Of a stretch of 64,000 nt of DNA, positions 52,277 through 62,216 are shown piece by piece. The DNA comes from VAZQ01 sp963841705 (GTDB lineage Bacteria; Pseudomonadota; Alphaproteobacteria; Rhizobiales; Xanthobacteraceae), in contig CAWJDY010000063.1 of NCBI GenBank assembly GCA_963841705.1, positions 124,001 to 188,000 on the forward strand, given 5' to 3'. Each line of letters opens with the position of its first letter. Positions within the stretch are counted from its first letter, which is position 1. The notes under the pieces are model-generated. The model made no database searches. It was not told the origin of the DNA and was given only the letters and a program-made list of their open reading frames with translations. A program made the translations under genes and the position numbers.

Positions 52277-53212
52277 TCACATCCGCCGCTTCACCTTCCC
52301 GGCCCACAGCCGCATGATCGAGTCGCTCATGCCTATGACAATACCGCTAATGATGAGCAGCATGGCCAGGATCAGGCCCGCGGTGATCGGTTCACCCAAG
52401 GCAAGTGCTGAGCAGGCGACGCCGACCACCGGGACGACGAGGAGCGCAAGCGAGGTTGTGATCGCCGGCAGGTTCTTGTTGACGATCTGCATCGCCCAAT
52501 AGGGCAAGGCGATTCCCGCCGTGCCCCCATAGACCAAAAGCGAGAGCAGTCGCGCGCTCCATTCCACGCGGGGCACGCCTTCAAACAGGAGCGCCAACGG
52601 AGCGAGGGTACAGGTCGCGAGCAGCACCTGCCAGGGTACGAGCTCGAAGGGCGAAGACACCCAGCGATGGGCGCGGACATGCAGAATGCTGGCTGCCCAG
52701 CAGAAGGAGCCGAGCAGCACCAGGAGATTTCCCGTCAGGGCTGCGCGATCATGCCAGGGAAAGCTGAAGGGGTTGAACAGCACTGCGAGGCCGAAGAGGC
52801 CGATGGCAATCCCGGCCACGCGCGCGCGCGTCAGCGCTTCGCCGAGGAACAGGCGCGCCCCTGCGCTCACCCAGAGAGGGGTGGTGTAGCCGAGCACGAT
52901 CGAGCGACCAGCCGGAACAAACTGCAGTCCGACGCTCACCAGGACGGCGAAGGCGACCATGTGCAGCAGGGAGACATTGAGCACGACGGCGATGTCGCCG
53001 CGCCGCGGGAGCGTCAAGGATCTCCGCCCGATCGAGATTGCGAACAGGGTGGTGGTTCCGACTATGGAGCGCAGCAGCAATGTCCACAGCGGCGGCACGT
53101 CGTGGAGGATCGCCTTGATCACCGGCCACGCCGTCCCCCAGCCCACGGCGACGGCAGCGAGGAGCAGAATGGCCTCGCGCGATCGCAGTGGGGATGTGCC
53201 CTGCTGGCCCAC
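52277..53212 (-). CDS. EamA/DMT-family transporter
   Basis: A 311-residue protein with about ten membrane segments. The first EamA repeat starts AILLLAAVAVGWGTAWPVIKAIL and the second ALTGNLLVLLGSFCWAASILHV. Distinct from the DMT gene at 43440. Divergent from the methyltransferase gene; substrate unknown. Confidence 0.9.
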   Translation of the reverse strand: MGQQGTSPLRSREAILLLAAVAVGWGTAWPVIKAILHDVPPLWTLLLRSIVGTTTLFAISIGRRSLTLPRRGDIAVVLNVSLLHMVAFAVLVSVGLQFVPAGRSIVLGYTTPLWVSAGARLFLGEALTRARVAGIAIGLFGLAVLFNPFSFPWHDRAALTGNLLVLLGSFCWAASILHVRAHRWVSSPFELVPWQVLLATCTLAPLALLFEGVPRVEWSARLLSLLVYGGTAGIALPYWAMQIVNKNLPAITTSLALLVVPVVGVACSALALGEPITAGLILAMLLIISGIVIGMSDSIMRLWAGKVKRRM

Positions 53213-53315
53213 GTGGTCCTGCTGAGATATCGATCCGGTCTGCTGAAGCGACCCGCTTGCGTCGCGCGCACCCTATGGATTCGTTGTGCTCGGGGCTAGA
53301 GTCGCATTGAAGCTC

Positions 53316-54428
53316 ATGACCATTCACCCGCAGGGCCGCCCGCCTTTTCGCGCCGATCACATCGGCAGTCTCCTGCGTCCGCAAGCATTGCGGCAAGCCT
53401 TCCGGCGCCATGCGGCAAAAGAGATCGGCGATGAGGAGTTCGCGCGCATCCAGGACGACTGCATCCGCGGCGCGATACGGACGCAGGAAGGGGTCGGCTT
53501 TGAGCTGGTGACGGATGGGGAATTTCGGCGCGGCTCCTATTGGGGCCGGTTTGTGGAACGCACGGCCGGGCTCGATATTCGCCCCGCGCTGCTCAAGTTT
53601 CGCGACGACCACGGTGAAGAGGTCGATTTCACCGCTCCCTACGCAGGCGCGCCAGTGAAACGTACCCGCCCGCTCGCGCTCGACGAGTATGCGTTCCTGC
53701 AGCAAGCCTCGCGGGCAACCGCGAAGATTACGCTCCCCGCCCCTTCCACGATGCATTTCTTCCGCTTTTCGGATTTCGCCGATCCCGCTGTCTATGCGGA
53801 CGTCCAAGCCTTCCTTGCCGATCTCATCGCCGTCTTTCGCTATGAGATTGCGGACTTGGCGAGCGCCGGCTGCAAATACATCCAATTGGACGAAGTGGCC
53901 ATCGCGCTTCTTTGCGATCCAGCCATCAGGTCGAAGGTAAAGAGCGCCGGCAGCGATCCCGATGCGCTTGTCGAGCTTTATATCGATGCAATCAATGAGG
54001 CGGTCTCCGCCCGTCCAGCCGATGTGGTGGTCGGGGTGCACATGTGCCGGGGAAATTTCCGCGGCCGGTATCTCGGCATGGGCGGATACGAGTTGGTCGC
54101 GGAGCGCTTCTTCGCCTGCACAAGGATCAACCATTTCCTGCTTGAATACGACACCGGGCGGGCCGGAGACTTCGCGCCACTGCGATTCGTGCCGAGGAGC
54201 AAAGGCGTGGTGCTGGGCCTCATCAGCACCAAGACCCCCACGATCGAGAGCATCGACGCCCTGCATCGCCGCGTCGAGGAAGCGAGCAGGCACATTGCGC
54301 TTGATCAGCTGGCGATCAGCCCGCAATGCGGCTTTGCCAGTACCGCCGCCGGTAATCCGCTGACCGAGGCGGATCAGCGGGCCAAACTCCGGTTAGTGGT
54401 CGAAGCGGCCAAGGCGATATGGAGGTAA
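53316..54428 (+). CDS. Cobalamin-independent methionine synthase (MetE) C-terminal-like methyltransferase
   Basis: A 370-residue protein corresponding to the catalytic C-terminal half of MetE. The zinc site is H242 and C244 (VHMCRGN), E277 (LLEYD) and C338 (SPQCGF). RADHIGSLLRP at the start and DEVAIALL are typical of the short MetE-like group. Without the N-terminal MetE half it cannot use polyglutamyl-THF in the normal way and probably transfers methyl groups from another donor. A GTG at 53286 is a weaker start. A terminator follows. Confidence 0.9.
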   Translation: MTIHPQGRPPFRADHIGSLLRPQALRQAFRRHAAKEIGDEEFARIQDDCIRGAIRTQEGVGFELVTDGEFRRGSYWGRFVERTAGLDIRPALLKFRDDHGEEVDFTAPYAGAPVKRTRPLALDEYAFLQQASRATAKITLPAPSTMHFFRFSDFADPAVYADVQAFLADLIAVFRYEIADLASAGCKYIQLDEVAIALLCDPAIRSKVKSAGSDPDALVELYIDAINEAVSARPADVVVGVHMCRGNFRGRYLGMGGYELVAERFFACTRINHFLLEYDTGRAGDFAPLRFVPRSKGVVLGLISTKTPTIESIDALHRRVEEASRHIALDQLAISPQCGFASTAAGNPLTEADQRAKLRLVVEAAKAIWR

Positions 54429-54448
54429 GGGGCGTCCTCAGAACGAAA

Positions 54449-54473
54449 GAAGCTCCGGCAGGGCCGGAGCTTC
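54449..54473. terminator. Bidirectional rho-independent terminator
   Basis: A perfect 11-bp stem GAAGCTCCGGC / GCCGGAGCTTC with a three-base loop, T-rich on both sides (TTCG on plus, TTTCGTT on minus). It separates two convergent genes. Confidence 0.8.
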
Positions 54474-54509
54474 TTCGTGCCTCCCGATAGCTCGGGCAGG
54501 TGCCCGGAG

Positions 54510-55343
54510 TTACCACCAGCCGGCGCCGAACTTCAGGTTCACGCCGACCTTGAACACGTTGATGTTTTGCGTAACGTTGACGGGGAGGACCGCCAACGGT
54601 ACTGCGGTCCCCGGGACTGCGCACACCGCCGTGGCCGCCACGCAGTTGAAGTTGGCGGACTGGCTGCTGAAACCGTAGTAGTCGTATTCGACAAAGCCCG
54701 TCAGCCAGTCGAGGAAGGCGTATTCGCCGCCGACGCCGATGGTCCAGCCGCCGCGCGTATTGCTGATGCTCGCGAGGGTTCCCGTCCCAACAAAGGGAGC
54801 AGCAGGGGGCCCGAACGTCCCCGCAATCGTGTAGTCGTTCTTCACCCAAGCGCCGCCGCCCTTGACGTAGCCGAGGAAGCGGCCCCAGGCATACCCGACC
54901 CGGCCGGTCACAGAGGCTAGAGAATCGACCTTGGTGGAATCCGAAATCCCAAGTACGCCGAAAGGCGCCAGGAACGGAAAGACGCCGGTGCCGGTGGTGT
55001 TGCTGGACGTGGCGCTGGCCCAGTCATAATCGCCCTGGATCCCGAAAACCCAGTTGCCGACCTGGTAGTTGCAGCCACCCTGCAGACCGCCAAGCCCGCC
55101 GTTCGCCGTAGTCGATCCGAGGCTCGTCCCGATAGGTCCAAAGAAACCGAAATTGTCCGACCAATCCTCATTCGACCACAGCCCGCCGCCGTTGCCGCCG
55201 ACATAGCAGCCCGACCAGGTGAACACGGCGACGAGCGGAGGCGGCGGCGCGTAAACCGGCGCGGGCCTCGCAAGATCTGCCGCCTGTGCAGGCACTGCGA
55301 AGGAAGCGGTGACTGCGGCGGCTGCAAGCAGAAATTTTTTCAT
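54510..55343 (-). CDS. Omp25/RopB-like outer-membrane beta-barrel protein
   Basis: A 277-residue porin-like protein. Signal peptide MKKFLLAAAAVTASFAVPAQA is followed by a Pro-rich APVYAPPPP linker and WSGCYVGGNGGGLW, the typical Omp25/Omp31 opening. Alternating aromatic strands end in FKVGVNLKFGAGWW, with a terminal aromatic for BAM recognition. Such proteins are abundant surface proteins in Rhizobiales. A purine-rich GAGGGGGA stretch lies a little upstream of the ATG. Confidence 0.93.
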   Translation of the reverse strand: MKKFLLAAAAVTASFAVPAQAADLARPAPVYAPPPPLVAVFTWSGCYVGGNGGGLWSNEDWSDNFGFFGPIGTSLGSTTANGGLGGLQGGCNYQVGNWVFGIQGDYDWASATSSNTTGTGVFPFLAPFGVLGISDSTKVDSLASVTGRVGYAWGRFLGYVKGGGAWVKNDYTIAGTFGPPAAPFVGTGTLASISNTRGGWTIGVGGEYAFLDWLTGFVEYDYYGFSSQSANFNCVAATAVCAVPGTAVPLAVLPVNVTQNINVFKVGVNLKFGAGWW

Positions 55344-55608
55344 CTCTGAAGTTCCCCCTCTACTACCCAACTCCAGCCTGCTTCCTAGCAGATCAGTGGG
55401 GGGATGACTGTTGCAGAAGGGCCACAGCGAAGCGAATTAACCGGAGCCCTGCACGAGGAGCATAGGTTGTTGCCCGCATAATACGGGGCTTATTAGCGGC
55501 GGCGCCCGTTCCGGCGGTGAAGACTTTCCTGCGGGCAGCATTAACATGCGGTGAATCGACCGCCGCGCCGGGCGCACAAGACCACAGGCGCGGCCGTAAG
55601 GAGCAAGG

Positions 55609-56592
55609 ATGCACCTGGAAACACGCGTGCTGATCACCGGAGGCGCCGGCTTTCTCGGCTCGCATCTCTGCGAACGGCTGCTCGCAGAGAATGCCAACGT
55701 GGTCTGCGCCGATAATTTCTTCACCGGGGCGCGGCGCAACATCGAGCATCTGCTCGATCACCGGCATTTCGAGCTCTTGCGTCACGACGTGACGTTTCCG
55801 CTCTACATCGAGGTGGACGAGATCTATAACCTCGCCTGCCCGGCCTCCCCCGTGCACTATCAGCACGACCCCGTGCAGACCACCAAGACCAGCGTGCACG
55901 GCGCCATCAACATGCTGGGCCTTGCCAAGCGCCTGCGCGCCAGGATCCTGCAGGCGTCCACGTCGGAGGTCTATGGCGACCCGGAAGTGCATCCGCAGCC
56001 CGAGAAATACTGGGGACGGGTCAATCCGATCGGCCCGCGCTCATGTTACGACGAGGGCAAGCGCTGCGCCGAGACATTGTTCTTTGATTATTGGCGCCAG
56101 CACCGGCTGCGCATCAAGGTTGCGCGCATCTTCAATACCTACGGTCCGCGCATGCACCCCAACGACGGGCGCGTGGTGTCCAATTTCATCGTGCAGGCGC
56201 TGCTCGGACGCGACATTACCGTGCACGGCGACGGCACGCAGACACGGGCGTTCTGCTATGTCGATGACCTCATCGACGGCCTCGTCCGCCTCATACGCAG
56301 CAACGACGAGGTCACCGGTCCCATCAATCTCGGCAACCCGGACGAGTTCACCATCGCAAGCCTCGCCGCCACAGTGATCGAGCTCACCGGGTCGAAGTCG
56401 CGCATCGTGCACCGCCCGCTTCCGCAGGACGATCCGCGCCAGCGCCGGCCCGATATCTCCGAGGCGCAACAGGGGCTGGGCTGGGCGCCGCGCACGCCGC
56501 TGGCGGAGGGCCTGCAAAAAACCATCGCCTATTTCGAGGGCCTGCTGCAGGAGCCGGGCATGCGCGAGCGGCTGGCCGCGAGCCGGGAGTAA
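55609..56592 (+). CDS. UDP-glucuronate decarboxylase-like NAD-dependent epimerase/dehydratase
   Basis: A 327-residue extended SDR. GGAGFLGSH is the NAD loop, and S-T-S-E-V-Y-G-D with YDEGKR supplies the catalytic Tyr and Lys. ACPASPVHYQHDP and RIFNTYGPRMHPNDGRVVSNF are signatures of UDP-xylose synthase. It converts UDP-glucuronate to UDP-xylose or acts on a similar nucleotide sugar. The next gene, a deacetylase, starts 4 bases after its stop, so it belongs to the catabolic-looking operon. Confidence 0.92.
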   Translation: MHLETRVLITGGAGFLGSHLCERLLAENANVVCADNFFTGARRNIEHLLDHRHFELLRHDVTFPLYIEVDEIYNLACPASPVHYQHDPVQTTKTSVHGAINMLGLAKRLRARILQASTSEVYGDPEVHPQPEKYWGRVNPIGPRSCYDEGKRCAETLFFDYWRQHRLRIKVARIFNTYGPRMHPNDGRVVSNFIVQALLGRDITVHGDGTQTRAFCYVDDLIDGLVRLIRSNDEVTGPINLGNPDEFTIASLAATVIELTGSKSRIVHRPLPQDDPRQRRPDISEAQQGLGWAPRTPLAEGLQKTIAYFEGLLQEPGMRERLAASRE

Positions 56593-56596
56593 CCCG

Positions 56597-57502
56597 ATGA
56601 AGTACAGGTTCGTGCCGTTCCCCGCACGCAAGCCATTGCGATGGCCCAACGGAAAACGGCTTGCGGTGATGATCACCACCAATCTCGAATATTGGGATGC
56701 CACCAAGGATACAGTGAAGCCGTTCTACCCAGGTGGCCCCGGGATCATCGGCGGCGATCTTCCCGGCAATGTCTACGACAACCCGAACTGGACCTGGCGC
56801 GAGTACGGACAGCGGGTCGGGGTATGGCGCATGTTCGACGTCTTCGATGCGTTCGGCGTACCGTCGACCTGCACCATGAATGCGAAGATGGGGCTCGAGC
56901 GTCGCGCGGTGATCGACGCGGCGCTTGAGCGCGGGTGGGAGATCGTCGCGCACAACTACGTGCAGACCGATCTTCTCGCCGACTACGCCTTCGACGAGGA
57001 CAAAGAACGTGAGGTGATCCGCGAGACCCTGCGCGTCTACAAGGAGGTCTGCGGCAAGCCGGCGAAGGGATGGCTCTCGAGCTCGCTGCGCTGCACCTTG
57101 AACACGGTGGACATCATCGCCGAGGAAGGGCTCATTTTCACCACCGACCTGCTCAACGACGACCAGCCCTACCTGATCGAAACCCGCTGCGGCAGGAGCA
57201 TTGTCTCCGTGCCCTATACCTCGGAGGTCAACGACTTCACCGTGTTCATGCGTCAGGGCCAGGACGTCGACGGCGCCTTCAAGGTGTTCAAGGAGCAGTT
57301 CGACTGGCTCTATCGCGAGAGCGCGGTCAGCGGCCGGTTCATGAATATCGGCCTGCATCCGCATGTGGTGGGGCAGGCCTTCCGCATCCGCGCGCTGCGC
57401 GATTTCCTCGCCTACGCCAAATCCTTCGACGACGTCTGGTTTGCCACCCGCGAGGAAATCGCCGAGTGGTACCTCAAGAACCACCATACCCACATCGCGT
57501 GA
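56597..57502 (+). CDS. PuuE-like polysaccharide-deacetylase-family hydrolase
   Basis: A 301-residue protein of the NodB-fold group that includes allantoinase PuuE. The first catalytic block has TTNLEYWD where sugar deacetylases have TFDD, and the second has VAHNYVQTD in place of HxxxH, so the classic metal site is altered as in cyclic-amide hydrolases. Conserved NWTWREYGQRVGVWRMFDVF and LNDDQPY are shared with the paralogue at 63220. It probably opens a cyclic amide or removes an acyl group from the imported compound. Confidence 0.85.
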   Translation: MKYRFVPFPARKPLRWPNGKRLAVMITTNLEYWDATKDTVKPFYPGGPGIIGGDLPGNVYDNPNWTWREYGQRVGVWRMFDVFDAFGVPSTCTMNAKMGLERRAVIDAALERGWEIVAHNYVQTDLLADYAFDEDKEREVIRETLRVYKEVCGKPAKGWLSSSLRCTLNTVDIIAEEGLIFTTDLLNDDQPYLIETRCGRSIVSVPYTSEVNDFTVFMRQGQDVDGAFKVFKEQFDWLYRESAVSGRFMNIGLHPHVVGQAFRIRALRDFLAYAKSFDDVWFATREEIAEWYLKNHHTHIA

Positions 57503-58710
57503 TGAATACCGCCGCGCCGCTCGCATCGGGTCGGGTAAACGGGGAAGGCGCCGGCGATCCGGTGCAGCGGGCGCGAACGTTGCGGCCGCAGATAGAGGCG
57601 GCGGCACCGGCGATCGAGCGAGAGCGCGCGCTGCCGCGCGAGCTCCTCGCCGCGTTGCATGACGCCCGCTTGTTCCGGCTCCTCCTGCCGAGAAGCTGCG
57701 GCGGCGAGGAAGTCGCGCCCGCGGTGTTCGTTGCGGCGGTGGAGGAGCTGGCCAAGGCCGATGCGAGTGTGGCCTGGTGCATGGCGCAGGGGTCGGGTTG
57801 CTCCATGGCTGCGGCTTACCTTGACCCGGCTATTGCTCAGGAGATCTTCAGCGGTCACGAGGCCGTTCTTGCCTGGGGCCCGGGCGCCGGCAATGCCAAG
57901 GCAATCGCTGTGGAAGGCGGATACCGCGTGAGCGGAACATGGCCTTATGCCAGCGGCAGCCGACACGCTCAGTGGCTCGGCGGTCACGCCCACCTCGTCG
58001 ATGCAGACGGAAGGCCATTGCTCGACCCGGACGGCAAGCCGGCGGAGCGTACCTTGCTGTTTCCGAGAACCAAGGCCGCGATCAGGGATGTCTGGCACGT
58101 AGTGGGGCTCAAGGGGACGGGTAGCGACACCTACACGGTCACCGCGTTGTTCGTCCCGGCGCGCCATGCCTTCACCCGCGAATCCGCCGGCGATCGGCGT
58201 GAAGCTGGACCGCTCTACCGCTTGACCACCTTCCAGCTCTATGGCTGCGGCTTTGCCGCGGTAGCGTTGGGGATCGCGCGCGCCACGCTCGATGCGTTCA
58301 TGGCGATGGCCGCGGCCAAGGTAGCGATGCTAGGCACAAAACCCATCCGCGAGAGCGCCGTGGTGCAAGCCAAGGTGGCAAGCGCGGAGGCGCGCTGGCA
58401 GTCCGCGCGCGCCTTTCTCATGCGGACGCTCGACGATTGCTGGGACAGCGTATCGCGCGGCGAGAGCCTCAGCTTGCAACAGCGCGCCGCCTTGCGCCTC
58501 GCCGGGGTCTTCGCCACGGAGCAATGCAGGGAAGTCGTCGAGATCGCCTATCACCTTGCCGGCGGCTCGGCGATATTCGAGAATCAGGCCTTCGAGCGCC
58601 GGCTGCGCGACATGCACGCGGTGACGCAGCAGGTGCAGGGGCAGTTGGTCAATTTCGAGCATGTGGGCCAGGTGCTGCTCGGCCTGCCGAGCGCCTCCCG
58701 ATTGATCTGA
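57502..58710 (+). CDS. Acyl-CoA dehydrogenase-fold flavin monooxygenase-like protein
   Basis: A 402-residue protein with ACAD fold. PRELLAALHDARLFRLLLPRSCGGEE and VAWCMAQGSG open it; GTGSDTYTV and the C-terminal HAVTQQVQGQLVNFEHVGQVLLG resemble two-component flavin hydroxylases of the HpaB/HsaA/DszC class. The catalytic Glu of true acyl-CoA dehydrogenases (YEGT) is missing, supporting an oxygenase or N-oxygenase role. No reductase gene is nearby. The ATG shares one base with the upstream stop (TGATG). Confidence 0.85.
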   Translation: MNTAAPLASGRVNGEGAGDPVQRARTLRPQIEAAAPAIERERALPRELLAALHDARLFRLLLPRSCGGEEVAPAVFVAAVEELAKADASVAWCMAQGSGCSMAAAYLDPAIAQEIFSGHEAVLAWGPGAGNAKAIAVEGGYRVSGTWPYASGSRHAQWLGGHAHLVDADGRPLLDPDGKPAERTLLFPRTKAAIRDVWHVVGLKGTGSDTYTVTALFVPARHAFTRESAGDRREAGPLYRLTTFQLYGCGFAAVALGIARATLDAFMAMAAAKVAMLGTKPIRESAVVQAKVASAEARWQSARAFLMRTLDDCWDSVSRGESLSLQQRAALRLAGVFATEQCREVVEIAYHLAGGSAIFENQAFERRLRDMHAVTQQVQGQLVNFEHVGQVLLGLPSASRLI

Positions 58711-58791
58711 TTGCGTCCAAGGATGCATGGCGCACGCCCCGGATAGGCGTTAGCATTTTTCCCGGTTTCAACCTGGCAGATGGAGATGTGC

Positions 58792-59769
58792 ATGCGCGTG
58801 GTGACCGCCTTGTTTGCAGCCCTGCTGGTGGGGGTCTGGTGCAGCGGCGCTGCGGCCGCACCGGCGGAGGGAAAGCGGGTGATGCTCCTCGGCACTGCCA
58901 ATACCAATCCGTACATCGGCGCCTGGACGGCGAAGTTCAGCAAGCTCGCCACCGAGGCGGGCATGAAGGTAACTAATCTAAGCTCCAACTACGACGCCTC
59001 GGTGCAGTCGCAGCAGATCGATGACGCGATCGCACAGAAGTTCGACATTATCGTGCTGTGCTACGTCAACGACGCGGCCATCGTGCCGGCACTGACCCGC
59101 GCCAAGGCGGCCGGCATCCCTGTGATCCTGTGGGCGACGCCGATCAAGAAGGAGTACGAGGAGCTGTTCACCTCCTATATCGGCACCGATCACAGCGAGC
59201 TCGGACGCATCGCCGGCGAGAACATGGTCAAAGCACTGGCGGCGGAGGGCAAGACCAAGGCGCAGGTCGTGGCGGTGACCGGGCTCGCGCAGCAGATCAA
59301 CGTGGGCGCTCGCATGGATGCTTTCCGATCCGTGCTTGCACAGCACACCGGCATCGAGCTTGTGGCGGTCGAGGACGGCAAGTGGAACACTGCGCTCAGC
59401 GAGAAGATCACCGGCGAGCTCCTGGTGCGCTCCAGCGCACGTGGCGGCGTCGATGGTGTCTTCGCCATGGCTGACAACCAGGCGACGGGGGCGATTCAGG
59501 CGGTGGAATCCGCGGGCCTTCCCCTCGGTGTCGACAACAAGGGCATCGTTGTTGTTGCCAGCAACTGCATGAAGGATGGCATCATCCACATCAACTCGGG
59601 CCAGCAATACAGCACCGCGACCCAGATCCCCACGGAGGAGGCGGAGGTGGCCGCAAAGAAAGTCGCGGCCTATTTCGGCGGCGAGAAACTGAAAAAGTAC
59701 GAGATCGTCCCGGTCTACGGGATCACCAAAGAGAATGTCGCCCAATTTGCCGCCGGCTGCTCGTATTAG
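58792..59769 (+). CDS. Sugar ABC transporter substrate-binding protein (ribose-type)
   Basis: A 325-residue periplasmic binding protein with signal peptide (VVTALFAALLVGVWCSGAAAA) and the type I fold: RVMLLGTANTNPYIGAW, LCYVNDAAIVPALTRAKAAGIPV and MADNQATGAIQAVESAGLP. Relatives bind ribose, other pentoses or nucleosides. GGAG is 6 bases before the ATG at 58792. First gene of a complete importer. Confidence 0.9.
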   Translation: MRVVTALFAALLVGVWCSGAAAAPAEGKRVMLLGTANTNPYIGAWTAKFSKLATEAGMKVTNLSSNYDASVQSQQIDDAIAQKFDIIVLCYVNDAAIVPALTRAKAAGIPVILWATPIKKEYEELFTSYIGTDHSELGRIAGENMVKALAAEGKTKAQVVAVTGLAQQINVGARMDAFRSVLAQHTGIELVAVEDGKWNTALSEKITGELLVRSSARGGVDGVFAMADNQATGAIQAVESAGLPLGVDNKGIVVVASNCMKDGIIHINSGQQYSTATQIPTEEAEVAAKKVAAYFGGEKLKKYEIVPVYGITKENVAQFAAGCSY

Positions 59770-61260
59770 ATGTCCGTCCTTGCGGTCGAAGGGATCACCA
59801 AGCGGTTCGGCGCCAACGAGGTTCTGAAGGATGTCGGCCTGGCGCTGGAGCGAGCGGAAGTCCGCGCGATCTGCGGCGAGAATGGTGCCGGCAAGAGCAC
59901 GCTCGTCAAGATAATCACTGGCGTGCATCGGCCGGATGCCGGCGTGGTTCTAATCGACGGAGAACCGACCGAGATTGCCGACCCGCAGCACGCGCAAGCG
60001 CTCGGCATCGCTGTGGTGGCGCAGGAGCTGAGCCTGCCGCCTGCGCTCTCCGTGCTCGACAATATCTGGCTGGGCAATCGCGTGGTGCCGCTCTTTCACC
60101 GCCGCAGGGAATTGCGGGAGCGTGCGCGCGGGGCACTCGAAAGGGTAGGCCTGGGCGACGTCTCGCTCGACACGCCGGTGTCGCAGCTGAGCATCGGCCG
60201 GCGGCAGCTTGTCGAGCTCGCTCGAATGCTCACGCGCGACGCGCGGGTGTTCATCCTCGACGAGCCGACGGCAACGCTGTCCGACATCGAGATCGAGCGG
60301 ATCTTCGCGGCGCTGCGAGCGCTCAAGGCGGAAGGCAAGGCCATCATCTACATCACCCACCGGCTCGGCGAGGTGTTTGAGGCCTGCGATACGGTTTCGG
60401 TCCTGCGCAATGGAGAGCTGGTCGGCACCCGGCGCACGGCCGAGATCGACCGAGCGGAGCTGATGCGCATGATGCTCGGGCGCAGCATGGCGGAAATGTA
60501 TCCAGACCGAGACAGCAAGGCCGGCGCGCCGATGCTGATCGTTAAAAATCTCTGCGTGCCGCCGCTGGTTGCGAATTTCAATCTCAGCGCACCGCGCGGC
60601 GCAGTGATCTGCCTTGCCGGCCAGGTCGGGTCCGGCGCGATCGAGATCCTGCGCGCGCTCACCGGGCTTGCGTACGACGCCACAGGCGAGGTGAGCATCG
60701 CCGGCAAGCCTCTGCGCCTGCGCTCGGTCGCGAAGGCGCAAGCCTGCAAGCTGCGCTTCATCTCCGAGGATCGCGCCGGCGAAGGCGTCTTCCTGCGCCT
60801 GAGCGTGGGACACAACCTGGTTGCCACGCTGCTTCCCGATCACGCCAGGTTCGGCATTCTGGAGCGACGAAGCTTGCGTGTCGCTGCGGCGAGACTGGCC
60901 GCTGCGGTGGGGCTCGATCGCGCGCGGCTCTCTTCGCCCGCCGATGAGCTCAGCGGCGGCAACCAGCAGAAGCTTGCCTTCGGGCGCGCCATCGGCGATG
61001 CGCCCGGCGTTCTGCTCATGAACGAGCCGACGCGCGGCGTCGACGTCGGGGCGCGCGCGGACATCTATCGCCTCATCCGGCAATTCTGCGCGGAGGGCTA
61101 TTGCGTCGTCATGGCGTCATCGGACCTCGAAGAGGTGCTCGGGATCGCCGACGTCATCGTGACCATGTATCGCGGCCGCCGGGTCGCGACCTATCGCAGC
61201 GGCGAAGCGGATATGCAGCGCGTGCTGGCCGACATCACCCATCAGGTCGCTGCTGCATGA
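59770..61260 (+). CDS. Sugar ABC transporter ATP-binding protein (RbsA-type, two domains)
   Basis: A 496-residue double nucleotide-binding protein. Domain 1 has Walker A GENGAGKST (36-44), signature LSIGRRQ and Walker B VFILDEPTATLS. Domain 2 has a degenerate Walker A (GQVGSGAIEI) and an intact LSGGNQQK signature, the normal RbsA pattern. The ATG follows the upstream stop directly. Confidence 0.95.
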   Translation: MSVLAVEGITKRFGANEVLKDVGLALERAEVRAICGENGAGKSTLVKIITGVHRPDAGVVLIDGEPTEIADPQHAQALGIAVVAQELSLPPALSVLDNIWLGNRVVPLFHRRRELRERARGALERVGLGDVSLDTPVSQLSIGRRQLVELARMLTRDARVFILDEPTATLSDIEIERIFAALRALKAEGKAIIYITHRLGEVFEACDTVSVLRNGELVGTRRTAEIDRAELMRMMLGRSMAEMYPDRDSKAGAPMLIVKNLCVPPLVANFNLSAPRGAVICLAGQVGSGAIEILRALTGLAYDATGEVSIAGKPLRLRSVAKAQACKLRFISEDRAGEGVFLRLSVGHNLVATLLPDHARFGILERRSLRVAAARLAAAVGLDRARLSSPADELSGGNQQKLAFGRAIGDAPGVLLMNEPTRGVDVGARADIYRLIRQFCAEGYCVVMASSDLEEVLGIADVIVTMYRGRRVATYRSGEADMQRVLADITHQVAAA

Positions 61261-62216
61261 GCGATATCGCGGTGCGTGCCAGGCTTGGTTTTGCGGAGCT
61301 ACACGGTCGCCGGCTCGTCATCGCCGTGCGCCTCGTCGCCGGTGCGGCGATCGCCGCCTTCGCGCTGAGCACGCCGGGATTCGCCTCGCCGCTGAGCATC
61401 AATGCGCTGCTCACCGCGATCTCCTTCATCGGCTGCGTGGCCGTCGGCATGACGTTCATCACCATCACCGGCAACATCATGTCGCTCTCGCTCGGCGCCA
61501 CGGCCTCGGCATCGGCGCTGATCTTTCTGGCAAGCCTCTCGTTCGGGGTGCCGGGAGCGTTGGCGCTCGCCATTCTGTTCGGGGTGAGCGTCAGCGCAGC
61601 GCAGGGCATGGTGGTCGGCCATCTACGCGCACACCCGATCCTGGTGAGCATCGCCGCTCTGTCGCTCCTCATGGGTGGAGCGGCGCTGGCGACGGGCGGC
61701 CAACGCATCTATCCCGCCGGCACCGGCTTGCACATCTTCAAAGGGCGTGTCGCCGGAATCCCGGTGGAGGCGCTGTATTTCTTCGCGACGGTGGCTCTGG
61801 GCCAGTTCATCCTGTCCTGGACGCGCATCGGGCGCGTGATGGTGATGGTCGGCAGCAACCCGCGTGCGGCGACTGCGGCGGGACTGCGGGCCGCCAGCGC
61901 CGTAACAACGGCCTACGTCATTGCCGGCGCGTGCTCGGCGCTCGCCGGGGTGTTGCTCGCCGCGCGCTATGGCTCCGGCGACATGGAGCTCGGGGCCGGC
62001 TACGATTATTCCGCGATTGCCGCCGTGCTCGTTGGCGGCACCAGCATCCAGGGCGGTGCCGGATCCGTAATGCGCACGCTCATCGGAGTTCTGGTCATCG
62101 CCATCATTGAAGTCGTGCTGTTGCTGCGTGGCTTCAGCCAGCAGCTGCAATATCTCATCACCGGTATCATTGTTCTCGCCGTCATCATGCTGCACACCAT
62201 CAGCTACGGACGATGA
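61257..62216 (+). CDS. Sugar ABC transporter permease 1 (RbsC-like)
   Basis: A 319-residue permease with about eight to ten hydrophobic segments and the family block MVGSNPRAATAAGLRAASAVTTAYVIAG. GGTSIQGGAGSVMRTLIG is the conserved loop near the C-terminus. ATGA overlaps link it to both neighbours. It pairs with the second permease as a heterodimer. Confidence 0.93.
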   Translation: MSDIAVRARLGFAELHGRRLVIAVRLVAGAAIAAFALSTPGFASPLSINALLTAISFIGCVAVGMTFITITGNIMSLSLGATASASALIFLASLSFGVPGALALAILFGVSVSAAQGMVVGHLRAHPILVSIAALSLLMGGAALATGGQRIYPAGTGLHIFKGRVAGIPVEALYFFATVALGQFILSWTRIGRVMVMVGSNPRAATAAGLRAASAVTTAYVIAGACSALAGVLLAARYGSGDMELGAGYDYSAIAAVLVGGTSIQGGAGSVMRTLIGVLVIAIIEVVLLLRGFSQQLQYLITGIIVLAVIMLHTISYGR